DNA of 7,385 nucleotides from an uncultured Desulfotignum sp. (GTDB lineage Bacteria > Desulfobacterota > Desulfobacteria > Desulfobacterales > Desulfobacteraceae), in contig CALGAJ010000244.1 in NCBI GenBank assembly GCA_937951975.1, positions 1 to 7,385 of the forward strand, written 5' to 3'. The notes beneath the pieces are model-generated. The model made no database searches and had not been told where the DNA came from. It saw only the letters and a program-made list of their open reading frames with translations. Below, in pieces: positions 1 to 6,103 of the stretch. Every line of letters starts with the position of its first letter. Positions within the stretch are counted from its first letter, which is position 1. The position numbers were made by a program, and so were the translations under genes.

Positions 1-1720
1 CGCTGGCATACACGATGGCATTGGGCGGGGTCCCGATGATCAGGCAGTAGGCAAACGAGGACGCAATGGCCGTGGCCATGGCCATGAACGGCAGATAGGT
101 GGATCCCGGATGTACCATGCCCGCCATGTTCAGGGCGATGGGTCCCACGGACGCGGCTGCCGGACCGTCCGCCATGAGGTTGGTCAGCACCGATGTCATG
201 CCGTTGCTGACCATGAGCAGGGGCAGGCCCGATTCCATGCCGAACTGGGCCAGAAAATCGATTACGGACCGGGCCAGCCAGTAGGCAGCCCCGGTGCTGT
301 CCAGGGTCCGGCCGAAAATGATGGCGCCGGCATACAGCCAGACCACGCCCCAGTCCACTTTTTCCTGGTAATCCCGCCAGTTGACCACCCCGGTGATGAT
401 ATAGGCGATGGCGCCGGCCACGGCGATCACGCCGATGCCCAGCCGGATGGGCACGATCCCCATCTGATAGAATGATTTTTCCGTGAACCACCCGAACACC
501 ATGATCACAAAAATCACCAGGGCCCAGATCTGCTGCCGGTTCCACCCGCCCATTTTATCGATTTCCGTTCTCAAATGATCCATGGCCGGGGCCAGGGAGA
601 TGATTTTCGGCCTGAACCGCAGGTTGGTGAGAAACCAGGTGACCGGAATCATGACCAGCACAAAGGGAAAGCAGTAGGTGACCCATTGAAAATATCCGAT
701 ATCGATGCCGAACATGTCGGTGAGATAGGTCATCATGATCACGTTTCTGGCACCGCCGGAAGGGGCCCCGGGGCCGCCGATGTTACAGGCCATTGCAATG
801 GTGATCATCAGCAGCTTGGCCAGTTCCTTGTCTTCCGGCACCTCGTCGGTCAGGCTGTTTTGATACAGCAGCATCCCGATGGGCAGGAACATGGCGGCCA
901 GGGCGTGATCGGAAATAAAAGCGGCCAAGGGCGCGATGATCACAAAGAACACCAGGGTGATCCACTTGGTGTTGGGCACGGCCAGTTTTTTGAACATGGC
1001 CAGACACACCCGTTTGTCCACCCCGGTCTTGACGAATGCCGCGGCAAACATCAGGCTGCCCATGATAAACCAGCACGCATCACTCCAGTACAGCATGGCC
1101 ACGGCTTCTCTGGACAGAACCCCGGTGAACACATACATCAGCCCGATGCAGAACGCCACTGCCGGCAGCGGAATACATTCGGTCAGAAAACACAGGACCA
1201 CAAACGCGCCCACGGCAATGGCCACCTGGATATGCCAGGCCCCTTTATCCGCCGCCGCCTTATCCTTTCCTGTCAGTTCCTCATAGGTCAACCCCTGTTT
1301 TCTCAGATCCAGGGCCTGGTTCATGACTGTCAGATACCGTTCCTCATCCACCTCATCCTTGATATAGTTGTACGCAAGGTCGAAATTCTTCGGGTCCGCA
1401 TCGATCTTGTTTTTTTGGCACCATTTCAGGTCCCTTGCCAGAAAGCGGGCCTTTTTCAATGCACCCATCTGCATGTTGGTTTCCATGATCCTTGCGGTGA
1501 GCAGCTGCCACTGGGCCGCATCCACACTGTCCACCTCGAACAGTTCCCGGGTAAGGTGATTGACAACCGCCTTGGGACCCACTTTGTACTGGGTGCCCAC
1601 ATCCTTCATCCCTTTGGGCGTGGGAATCAGCAGCAGAATCGCCATTGCCAGGACCGGAAAGATAAACACCTTCCAGTTGATATATTTGTCATATCCCGTC
1701 ACTTTTTTTTCTTTTTTCAT
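1..1720 (-). CDS. DASS (SLC13-type) anion/cation symporter with a large insertion after TM1; C-terminus cut by the window edge
   Basis: This is a polytopic inner-membrane transporter of the divalent anion:Na+ symporter family, open for 573 codons from an ATG at 1720 to the window edge with no stop. GGAGG stands 7 bases before the ATG. Family marks are a membrane segment ending in TECIPLPAVA (compare TEAIPLP in relatives), SDHALAAMFLPI at 270-281 in the place of the SNTATTAMMLPI motif, GGPGAPSGGARN at 315-326, a second motif ADGPAAASVGPI at 517-528, and GTPPNAIVYAS at 563-573, a typical second-repeat signature. Both SNT motifs carry Asp where Asn is usual. TM1 (about 14-35) is followed by a soluble, helix-prone, charged stretch at about 36-160, which ordinary family members lack. 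It is the last visible gene of the USP-kinase-regulator operon, 38 bases after the regulator. The substrate is unknown; sulfate, another oxyanion or a dicarboxylate are possible. Family assignment is firm and coupling ion uncertain. Confidence 0.9.
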   Translation of the reverse strand, partial: MKKEKKVTGYDKYINWKVFIFPVLAMAILLLIPTPKGMKDVGTQYKVGPKAVVNHLTRELFEVDSVDAAQWQLLTARIMETNMQMGALKKARFLARDLKWCQKNKIDADPKNFDLAYNYIKDEVDEERYLTVMNQALDLRKQGLTYEELTGKDKAAADKGAWHIQVAIAVGAFVVLCFLTECIPLPAVAFCIGLMYVFTGVLSREAVAMLYWSDACWFIMGSLMFAAAFVKTGVDKRVCLAMFKKLAVPNTKWITLVFFVIIAPLAAFISDHALAAMFLPIGMLLYQNSLTDEVPEDKELAKLLMITIAMACNIGGPGAPSGGARNVIMMTYLTDMFGIDIGYFQWVTYCFPFVLVMIPVTWFLTNLRFRPKIISLAPAMDHLRTEIDKMGGWNRQQIWALVIFVIMVFGWFTEKSFYQMGIVPIRLGIGVIAVAGAIAYIITGVVNWRDYQEKVDWGVVWLYAGAIIFGRTLDSTGAAYWLARSVIDFLAQFGMESGLPLLMVSNGMTSVLTNLMADGPAAASVGPIALNMAGMVHPGSTYLPFMAMATAIASSFAYCLIIGTPPNAIVYAS

Positions 1721-1758
1721 GTATCTCCCTCCATTGCTTCAGTTTGAGATTCCAATCA

Positions 1759-2196
1759 TTATTGTTTATCGTCGCGGACATTCGTCATGCTGCCGGATGA
1801 CAGCCCCCTGATCTTTTCATCAAGCCGCCGTCTTTTTTCGAATGCCTCATACGCCTTGGTCACAATGTCATCGATATCCGCCGGTTTCATCACATAATCA
1901 AACGCCCCGAACTGGAGGCCCTCGATGGCCGAATCCATGGTGGCGTGACCGGTGAGAAAAATCACCTCCACCGGCGGACAAAGAGTTTTGATGGCCCGCA
2001 GGGTCTTGAATCCGTCCATCCCCGGCATCTTGATATCCAGGATCACCACATGGACATCATGGGTTCTGAGCAGTTCCAGGGCCTGTTCCCCGCTTTGGGC
2101 CGTGATGACATCAATTCCTTTTTTCCCCATCAATTTGGCTGTGGTCTGAAGATACCGCTCTTCATCATCCACCAGCATCAGTGTCATTTTTTCCAC
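1759..2196 (-). CDS. Receiver-only (CheY-like) response regulator, left arm
   Basis: This single-domain response regulator has 145 residues with no DNA-binding or enzymatic output domain. From the chosen start the acidic pocket is D10/D11, the phospho-acceptor is D54 in VVILDIKMPGMDG, the switch Thr is T82 in FLTGHAT, and the conserved Lys is K104 before P105. About 25 residues follow the receiver fold, including a charged helix (AYEAFEKRRRLDEKIR) that is also conserved in its paralogue at 5585-6016. It starts 31 bases after the kinase stop and is its probable cognate partner. Start choice: a GTG at 2196 has GGAAGGAAGG ending 5 bases upstream. ATG at 2187 lacks a good ribosome site at proper spacing, and longer ATG starts (2235, 2289) add residues that are not receiver-like, the longest overlapping the kinase end. 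Its target is unknown; control by protein contact, for example on the adjacent transporter, is inference. Confidence 0.93.
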   Translation of the reverse strand: MEKMTLMLVDDEERYLQTTAKLMGKKGIDVITAQSGEQALELLRTHDVHVVILDIKMPGMDGFKTLRAIKTLCPPVEVIFLTGHATMDSAIEGLQFGAFDYVMKPADIDDIVTKAYEAFEKRRRLDEKIRGLSSGSMTNVRDDKQ

Positions 2197-2201
2197 GTCA
2201 T

Positions 2202-2211
2202 CCTTCCTTCC
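2202..2211 (-). promoter_or_regulatory. Ribosome binding site deciding a GTG start for the left receiver
   Basis: On the minus strand the purine tract GGAAGGAAGG is followed by ATGAC and then GTG (2196). The 5-base spacing favours the GTG over the ATG at 2187, which would be 14 bases away. The paralogue on the right arm also begins a few residues ahead of the matching Met, which supports the slightly longer start. Confidence 0.55.
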
Positions 2212-2227
2212 GGCGCAAAAAACCGCC

Positions 2228-3955
2228 TCAGTCATCCGGTGTTTCCATTTCCGCCTTAGGCAGAGTGATAATAAAGGTCGTGCCGTCATTCACCCGGCTG
2301 GTCACATCCATGGTGCCGGCAAAACTCTCGATAATGCCGTAACACACAGACAACCCGAGACCGGTGCCTTTACCCACCGGCTTTGTGGTAAAAAACGGAG
2401 AAAACACCTTTTCGATATGTTCCGGCTGAATACCGGCCCCATTATCCGTGACCCGGATCTCGATCCATTTTTCATCCTTCACGGCCGCCTGGATATCCAG
2501 TCGGCCCCCGGCATCCGGATGCTGTTCCATGATCGCGTCAATGGCATTGTTGAACAGGTTGAGCATGACCTGCTGAAACTGGGAGGCATCTCCCATGAAT
2601 CCGGGCAGATCTTCCGGGATGTTCTGAAACACGGATATGCCTTCCACGCTGGCCCGCTGTTCGATCATCTTGAGAATTTCCGGAATCTGCTCACCGGGAT
2701 ACAGCAGCTGGACCCGGGTTTCATTCTTGCGCCCGAATTTGAGAATCGCCCGGGTGATATCCGAGCACCTGGACACCTGCAGCGCGATCTGGGACAAAGA
2801 ATCCTCCAGTTCCAGGATCTCTTCATCTTTCGGGTCTATTTTTTTATTTTCATACAGATCCTTGAAAATCGAGTCCATCAGGGCGTGTTCACTTTTGATG
2901 ATCTGAAGCGGATTATTGATTTCATGGGCAAACCCGGCCGCCATTTCTCCCACCTCCGCCAGCTGGGTCGCCCGGATCAGCTGATTGCCCAGGTCTTTTT
3001 TATCCCTTCCCAGCTGTTCGATGCGCCTAAACAGCTTTTCCGTCATGAAAAATGACATGCCCACAATGATGGCGATGCCCAGCAAAATGATCACCAGGCC
3101 GGCATACAGGGCATAGTAAAAAAACCGGAACGCATCTTTTTTTTCCTGCCTCACCACCAGGAGCCATTCCTGGTCTTTAAGCCAGGTGGTGGCATACAGA
3201 AACTTCACCCCCTGATGGTCCGGTTTAAGAAAGGTGTGAATGCTGCCGGGTGACGATATCAGTTCGGAAAACTCCGGATCCTGATCCAAAAGATTCACAC
3301 CGCCGGACCTGCGCCCGGTCTGGGCCATCCCTTTTTTGTTCAGAATATAGGCTTCTCCGGAAGTTCCGATTCTCACACTGGAAACCAGGCGGTCAAAATA
3401 CAGGGTATCGATGGTGGCTCTGAGAATCCAGGCATCGTTTCCCTCTCCTTTTTTCACTGCAATGATGAAATGCGGCACGTTCCGGTATCCCAGAAACACA
3501 TCACTGATGAAATGCCCCTTGTCCATGACTTCCCGGAACCAGAATTCATCTTTGTACAATTTTCCGGTCAACTGATACTGGCCCGAGTATTTTACATGAA
3601 GTCCCCGGGAATCAAACAATCCCAGATCAATGAATGCACCGGATTTGATTCTCAGGATCTCAAACATCTCGTCGATGACCTGGTTGCGGCTGATGGATTC
3701 AAAATCAAACAGATGGGTTACCAGTTCGAGATCGGATTTCCGTTCCAGAAGAAATGATTCGATCATGTCCCGATGGTCTCCCACAATGCGTTTCAGGCTG
3801 TGGGTGGAACTGTTTTCCAGTGCGGTGGTAAAATAGTAGAAGCTGATACCCACGGCCAGAAAAAGTGGCATCAAAGGGATGATAATCATATAGGTCAGGA
3901 TATTGCGCTTGACGCGTCTGGCCCGGGTATTTTCTTCAAGACCTTTTTTATCCAT
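2228..3955 (-). CDS. Membrane sensor histidine kinase with dCache-like extracytoplasmic domain
   Basis: This 575-residue kinase has TM1 at about 19-42, an extracytoplasmic domain at about 46-275, TM2 at about 279-303, and a cytoplasmic HisKA/HATPase_c core. The outer domain has dCache-like features: a long first helix, then YKDEFWFREVMDKGHFISDV, then GYRNVPHFIIAV, then a membrane-distal repeat with GTSGEAYILNKKG. The phospho-acceptor is H344 in AAGFAHEINNPL. The N-box is LNLFNNAIDAI around N470, the G1 box DNGAGI at 504-509, FSPFFTTK follows, and the G2 box is GKGTGLGL at 528-535. The H-box and ATPase boxes resemble the NtrB/ZraS-like (HPK4) group, whose usual partners are NtrC-type activators; here the neighbour is a receiver-only protein. 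TM2 runs almost directly into a coiled linker and the H-box, with no clear HAMP or PAS domain. Its ATG overlaps the USP stop (TAATG), with AGGAAGAG 4 bases upstream. The ligand is unknown; dCache domains commonly bind small organic acids, amino acids or similar solutes. Confidence 0.95.
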   Translation of the reverse strand: MDKKGLEENTRARRVKRNILTYMIIIPLMPLFLAVGISFYYFTTALENSSTHSLKRIVGDHRDMIESFLLERKSDLELVTHLFDFESISRNQVIDEMFEILRIKSGAFIDLGLFDSRGLHVKYSGQYQLTGKLYKDEFWFREVMDKGHFISDVFLGYRNVPHFIIAVKKGEGNDAWILRATIDTLYFDRLVSSVRIGTSGEAYILNKKGMAQTGRRSGGVNLLDQDPEFSELISSPGSIHTFLKPDHQGVKFLYATTWLKDQEWLLVVRQEKKDAFRFFYYALYAGLVIILLGIAIIVGMSFFMTEKLFRRIEQLGRDKKDLGNQLIRATQLAEVGEMAAGFAHEINNPLQIIKSEHALMDSIFKDLYENKKIDPKDEEILELEDSLSQIALQVSRCSDITRAILKFGRKNETRVQLLYPGEQIPEILKMIEQRASVEGISVFQNIPEDLPGFMGDASQFQQVMLNLFNNAIDAIMEQHPDAGGRLDIQAAVKDEKWIEIRVTDNGAGIQPEHIEKVFSPFFTTKPVGKGTGLGLSVCYGIIESFAGTMDVTSRVNDGTTFIITLPKAEMETPDD

Positions 3956-4437
3956 TATTCTCTTCCTTTAAAGGTGTCCGGATCCCTGATACTGACCACG
4001 GGCACGGGAGAATGCCTGAACACCTTTTCCGCCGTACTGCCGAACAGCACCCGGGACAGATTGCCCCGGCCCTTGTTGGCCATGACAATGAGATCGGCTT
4101 CATGGGTTTTGGCGGCCTGGATAATACTTTCCCATGGATATCCCACATCGATATTCACGGTCATTTTCCCCTTGTATTCTGCAAACTCGCTGTGAATCAG
4201 TGCCGTCAGATTTTCATGGCGTTCCTTTTTCAAATCCCGGACATAATCATTCACATCGAGCCGATCCGGATAAAATTGACTGACCATGCCCACACTGGCC
4301 ACATCCCGCTGATTGATAACATTGAACGCCACAATGTGCGCCTGGGTGCCCCGGGCAATGGCCACGGCGGATTCCAGTGTCATCCGGGTATACGGGGAGA
4401 AATCCACACAAACCAGGATTGTATCGATTTTCTTCAT
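3955..4437 (-). CDS. Universal stress protein, UspA family, single domain
   Basis: This 160-residue cytoplasmic protein has the Usp fold: the first strand and loop TILVCVDFSPYT place D12 at the adenine-contact position, and the C-terminal half carries the phosphate-loop motif. That motif is normally G-x2-G-x9-G-S/T; here it reads A120-x2-G123-x9-G133-S134, so the first Gly is Ala and the rest is intact. The protein ends SPVPVVSIRDPD, a normal final strand. Nucleotide binding is therefore likely but not proven. The start is the ATG at 4437 with AAGGAGG 6 bases upstream, an excellent ribosome site. It is the first gene of the left operon, behind the sigma-54-like element at 4505-4520, and its stop overlaps the kinase start. 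USP domains are known to regulate transporters and kinases through ATP binding; such a role here is inferred only from position. Confidence 0.95.
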   Translation of the reverse strand: MKKIDTILVCVDFSPYTRMTLESAVAIARGTQAHIVAFNVINQRDVASVGMVSQFYPDRLDVNDYVRDLKKERHENLTALIHSEFAEYKGKMTVNIDVGYPWESIIQAAKTHEADLIVMANKGRGNLSRVLFGSTAEKVFRHSPVPVVSIRDPDTFKGRE

Positions 4438-4504
4438 TTCATCCCTCCTTGTCTGTTCAGGTCCATGGTTTCTTCAAAAAAGGCTTTCAGTTACTGAGCG
4501 AATC

Positions 4505-4520
4505 AGCAATTAACATGCCA
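4505..4520 (-). promoter_or_regulatory. Sigma-54 (RpoN) -24/-12 promoter for the left operon
   Basis: Read on the minus strand the element is TGGCAT-GTTAA-TTGCT. The family consensus is TGGCAC-N5-TTGCW, so it differs at one of the specified bases and keeps both invariant dinucleotides (GG and GC) at the correct separation. The predicted transcription start is near 4494, giving a leader of about 57 bases that contains the strong USP ribosome site. If real, transcription of USP, kinase, regulator and transporter would need a bacterial enhancer-binding protein; none is encoded in this window. Confidence 0.65.
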
Positions 4521-4548
4521 TTTCATTTTCATCCGGTGTCACCCTGAA

Positions 4549-4628
4549 AAACAGGCCTCTTTACCGGAATATGCCCGGACGGATTGTCAGTTATTTTTAC
4601 GCATTGATAAATTTTTACCAAACAGGCC
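4549..4628. repeat. Pair of 9-base direct repeats in the control region
   Basis: AAACAGGCC occurs at 4549-4557 and again at 4620-4628, 71 bases apart, upstream of the left promoter candidate on its transcribed side and between the two promoters. Position is right for activator or repressor sites, but nine bases can recur by chance and no flanking dyad is evident. Confidence 0.25.
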
Positions 4629-4730
4629 GGATGCGTCAGGGATGTTTCAGACCCCTTTGAAAAACGGAATTTGCTGTATTACCGCTCATCAATGAAACCT
4701 GATGATGAACAAATGCATTTAACTGTTTAT

Positions 4731-4746
4731 CGGTATAAAATTTGCA
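4731..4746 (+). promoter_or_regulatory. Weak -24/-12-like element for the right arm
   Basis: The plus strand reads CGGTAT-AAAAT-TTGCA. The GG and GC dinucleotides are ten bases apart as required and TTGCA matches the -12 box fully, but the -24 box matches only GG and one A of TGGCAC. A start near 4757 would give a 136-base leader before the CBS gene. No convincing sigma-70 -35/-10 pair was found as an alternative, although TATAAA at 4734-4739 could serve as a -10 box. Confidence 0.3.
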
Positions 4747-4788
4747 AAACGCAAAAGGTGTGAAACGCAACTGAAAATACATACCCCC

Positions 4789-4869
4789 GTGGACCTGTTT
4801 ATGGACCGATCTACCGAAACCGTTTTACAGGATTTACCGGGTCTGATAGAAGAAGGATTCAAGAGATAA
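4789..4869 (+). other. Possible short open frame upstream of the CBS gene
   Basis: A GTG at 4789 (or ATG at 4801) opens a frame of 26 (or 22) codons ending at TAA 4867-4869, 23 bases before the CBS start. The codons look like those of the neighbouring genes and the peptide (ending LPGLIEEGFKR) is plausible protein sequence. However, neither start has a visible Shine-Dalgarno sequence, and the frame stays open upstream to a stop at 4720-4722 without a usable start. It could be a leader peptide, a gene remnant or chance. Confidence 0.15.
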
Positions 4870-4892
4870 ACAAAAGTTTTTGGAGGAAACGC

Positions 4893-5486
4893 ATGAAAAC
4901 CACCCTGGTAAAAGAGATCATGGTTCCTTTGGCCGATTATGCCACCGTGAATGAAAACGCCACCATGGCGGAAGCGGTTCTGGCTCTGGAACAGGCCCGG
5001 GACCGCTTCGACAGCGAAAAGCTCAAACACCGGGCCATCCTGGTCACCAACAGCCAAAACCAGGTGGTGGGTCGGATCAGCTACCTGGATTTTCTCCAGG
5101 GTCTTGAGCCCAAATATAATGAAATCGAGGAACTGTACCATACCATCAACCGGAAACTGGGGTCTAAATATCACCTGGTGGCGGATTATTCCCCGGACCA
5201 GTTTCATGCCCAGATTCAAAAATACCATCTGTGGGAAAAGCCCTTGAACAATCTGTGCGGCAAAGCTGCGGCCTGCTGTGCCAGAGATTTCATGCACATT
5301 CCTTCAGAATCGGATTTCATCAGTGAAAATGATTCCCTGGACCAGGCCATTCACCAGTTCGTTCTGGTCCGGACCCAGTCTTTGCTGGTGAAAAACACCC
5401 GGGATATTATCGGTATCTTACGGCTCAGTGATGTGGTGGAAACCATATTCAACATGGTCAAACAATGCCCGGTTCAAGATCGGTAA
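4893..5486 (+). CDS. Stand-alone two-CBS-domain protein
   Basis: This 197-residue soluble protein contains a Bateman module. CBS1 (about 4-72) starts VKEIMVPL and ends with VVGRISYLDFLQG, containing the G-h-h-S/T-x-x-D ribose-contact pattern (G60, S63, D66). A helical spacer with a Cys cluster (C122, C128, C129) follows. CBS2 (about 129-190) starts ARDFMHIPS and ends IIGILRLSDVVETI, where the Ser/Thr position is R177, so only the first site keeps the classic pattern. CBS pairs usually bind AMP, ADP, ATP or SAM and gate a partner enzyme or transporter; the ligand here is unknown. The ATG at 4893 has GGAGG 6 bases upstream. It heads the right arm, 98 bases before the second receiver, and occupies the position that the USP gene holds in the left arm. 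Confidence 0.9.
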   Translation: MKTTLVKEIMVPLADYATVNENATMAEAVLALEQARDRFDSEKLKHRAILVTNSQNQVVGRISYLDFLQGLEPKYNEIEELYHTINRKLGSKYHLVADYSPDQFHAQIQKYHLWEKPLNNLCGKAAACCARDFMHIPSESDFISENDSLDQAIHQFVLVRTQSLLVKNTRDIIGILRLSDVVETIFNMVKQCPVQDR

Positions 5487-5506
5487 ATACCAAATAAAAA
5501 AATATT

Positions 5507-5540
5507 CATCCGGTCATTCACAAATGAATGGGGGCGGATG
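5507..5540. other. Interrupted inverted repeat between the CBS and receiver genes
   Basis: CATCCG (5507-5512) pairs with CGGATG (5535-5540), and inside it CATTC (5515-5519) pairs with GAATG (5526-5530) around a six-base loop, with a small unequal internal loop. In the plus direction no T-run follows, so it is not a standard terminator for the CBS transcript. In the minus direction it is followed by a tract rich in T (complement of 5490-5504), so it could stop antisense transcription. A processing or attenuation site between the two right-arm genes is an alternative. Confidence 0.4.
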
Positions 5541-5584
5541 ATCAACCACTGAAAAGATGTTTTCATAAATCAAAGGAGATCAAA

Positions 5585-6016
5585 ATGGTAACCATGATCA
5601 AAATGCGGCTCATGCTGGTGGATGATGAAGAACGGTTTCTTCAGACCACCGGAAAAATGATCCGCAAGAAAGGGTATGATGTGATCACTGCAACCAGCGG
5701 TGAGGCATGCCTTGAAAAACTGGCACAGGAACTGGTGCATGTGGTGATCCTGGATGTAAAAATGCCGGGCATGGACGGAGTGGAAACCCTGAAAAAGATC
5801 AAACAGCGGTATCCCAGAATCGAGGTGATCATGCTCACCGGCCATGCCACGGCAGACTCTGCCGTGGAAGGGTTGAAATCCGGAGCCACGGATTATCTTC
5901 AGAAACCCACCAGCATCGAGGATCTGATTGCAAAAGCGGAACAGGCCTTTGCAAGGCACCTGGAAATAGAGGAAAAAATCCGGCTGGCTGAGGCGTTCAA
6001 GCAGTCCAGTATTTAA
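5585..6016 (+). CDS. Receiver-only (CheY-like) response regulator, right arm
   Basis: This 143-residue single-domain regulator has D13/D14 in the acidic pocket, phospho-acceptor D57 in VVILDVKMPGMDG, switch T85 in MLTGHAT and K107 before P108. All catalytic positions are intact and there is no output domain. By hand alignment about 79 of 127 positions match the left-arm receiver, including DDEER, LQTT, KKG-DVITA-SGE and the tail motif EKIR, so the two are recent or strongly constrained paralogues. The start is the ATG at 5585 with AAGGAG 6 bases upstream; an in-frame ATG at 5528 lies within the inverted repeat and has no proper ribosome site. It is 98 bases after the CBS gene and 87 bases before the second transporter. 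No kinase adjoins it on this arm, so the kinase at 2228-3955 is the obvious candidate phosphodonor; this is inference. Confidence 0.95.
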   Translation: MVTMIKMRLMLVDDEERFLQTTGKMIRKKGYDVITATSGEACLEKLAQELVHVVILDVKMPGMDGVETLKKIKQRYPRIEVIMLTGHATADSAVEGLKSGATDYLQKPTSIEDLIAKAEQAFARHLEIEEKIRLAEAFKQSSI

Positions 6017-6103
6017 AAATGTGATGATTTATACTCTTTAAGGATCGTTTCATCATGATAACATGAACAATAATCTTAAAAACGTATTTGGAGTAATTGT
6101 GTT

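Larger units (their letters stand above)
4438..4892. promoter_or_regulatory. Divergent intergenic control region between the two arms
   Basis: This 455-base stretch separates the divergent starts of the USP and CBS genes. It is more AT-rich than the genes around it. Contents I can support: a strong -24/-12 element on the minus strand (4505-4520), a weak one on the plus strand (4731-4746), a small palindrome GGTGTCACC (4535-4543), a short hairpin CCTG-AAAAA-CAGG (4543-4555), a 9-base direct repeat AAACAGGCC (4549-4557 and 4620-4628), a repeated TGAAAAAC (4545-4552 and 4658-4665), and a doubtful short reading frame (4789-4869). The 210 bases between the two promoter candidates are the natural place for activator sites serving both arms. 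I see no tRNA, small-RNA terminator or riboswitch fold that I recognise. Confidence 0.7.

Noticed and set aside
575..1747. A 390-codon plus-strand open frame opposite the left transporter
   Set aside because: Its product is dominated by His, Gly, Gln and Asp with no membrane span or known motif, as expected from the antisense of a hydrophobic GC-rich gene. The minus strand encodes a clear DASS protein over the same bases.
2197..2289. Longer ATG starts (2289 or 2235) for the left receiver
   Set aside because: The 2289 start lies inside the kinase gene, and the added residues resemble nothing in receivers or in the paralogue. The GTG at 2196 has a well-spaced ribosome site.
2417..3055. A 212-codon plus-strand frame opposite the kinase catalytic core
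   Set aside because: The minus strand carries intact H, N, G1 and G2 boxes here; the plus frame has no ribosome site or recognisable domain.
4719..5297. A 192-codon minus-strand frame opposite the CBS gene
   Set aside because: The plus strand has a strong ribosome site and two CBS domains; the minus frame shows no family motif and extends into non-coding leader.
5528..5584. Upstream in-frame ATG for the right receiver
   Set aside because: It lies inside an inverted repeat without a Shine-Dalgarno sequence, while ATG 5585 has AAGGAG at ideal spacing.
6022..6056. TGATGA/TCATCA inverted repeat between the right receiver and transporter
   Set aside because: The stem is only six AT-rich pairs with a loop of over 20 bases and no T-run, so neither a terminator nor an operator can be supported.
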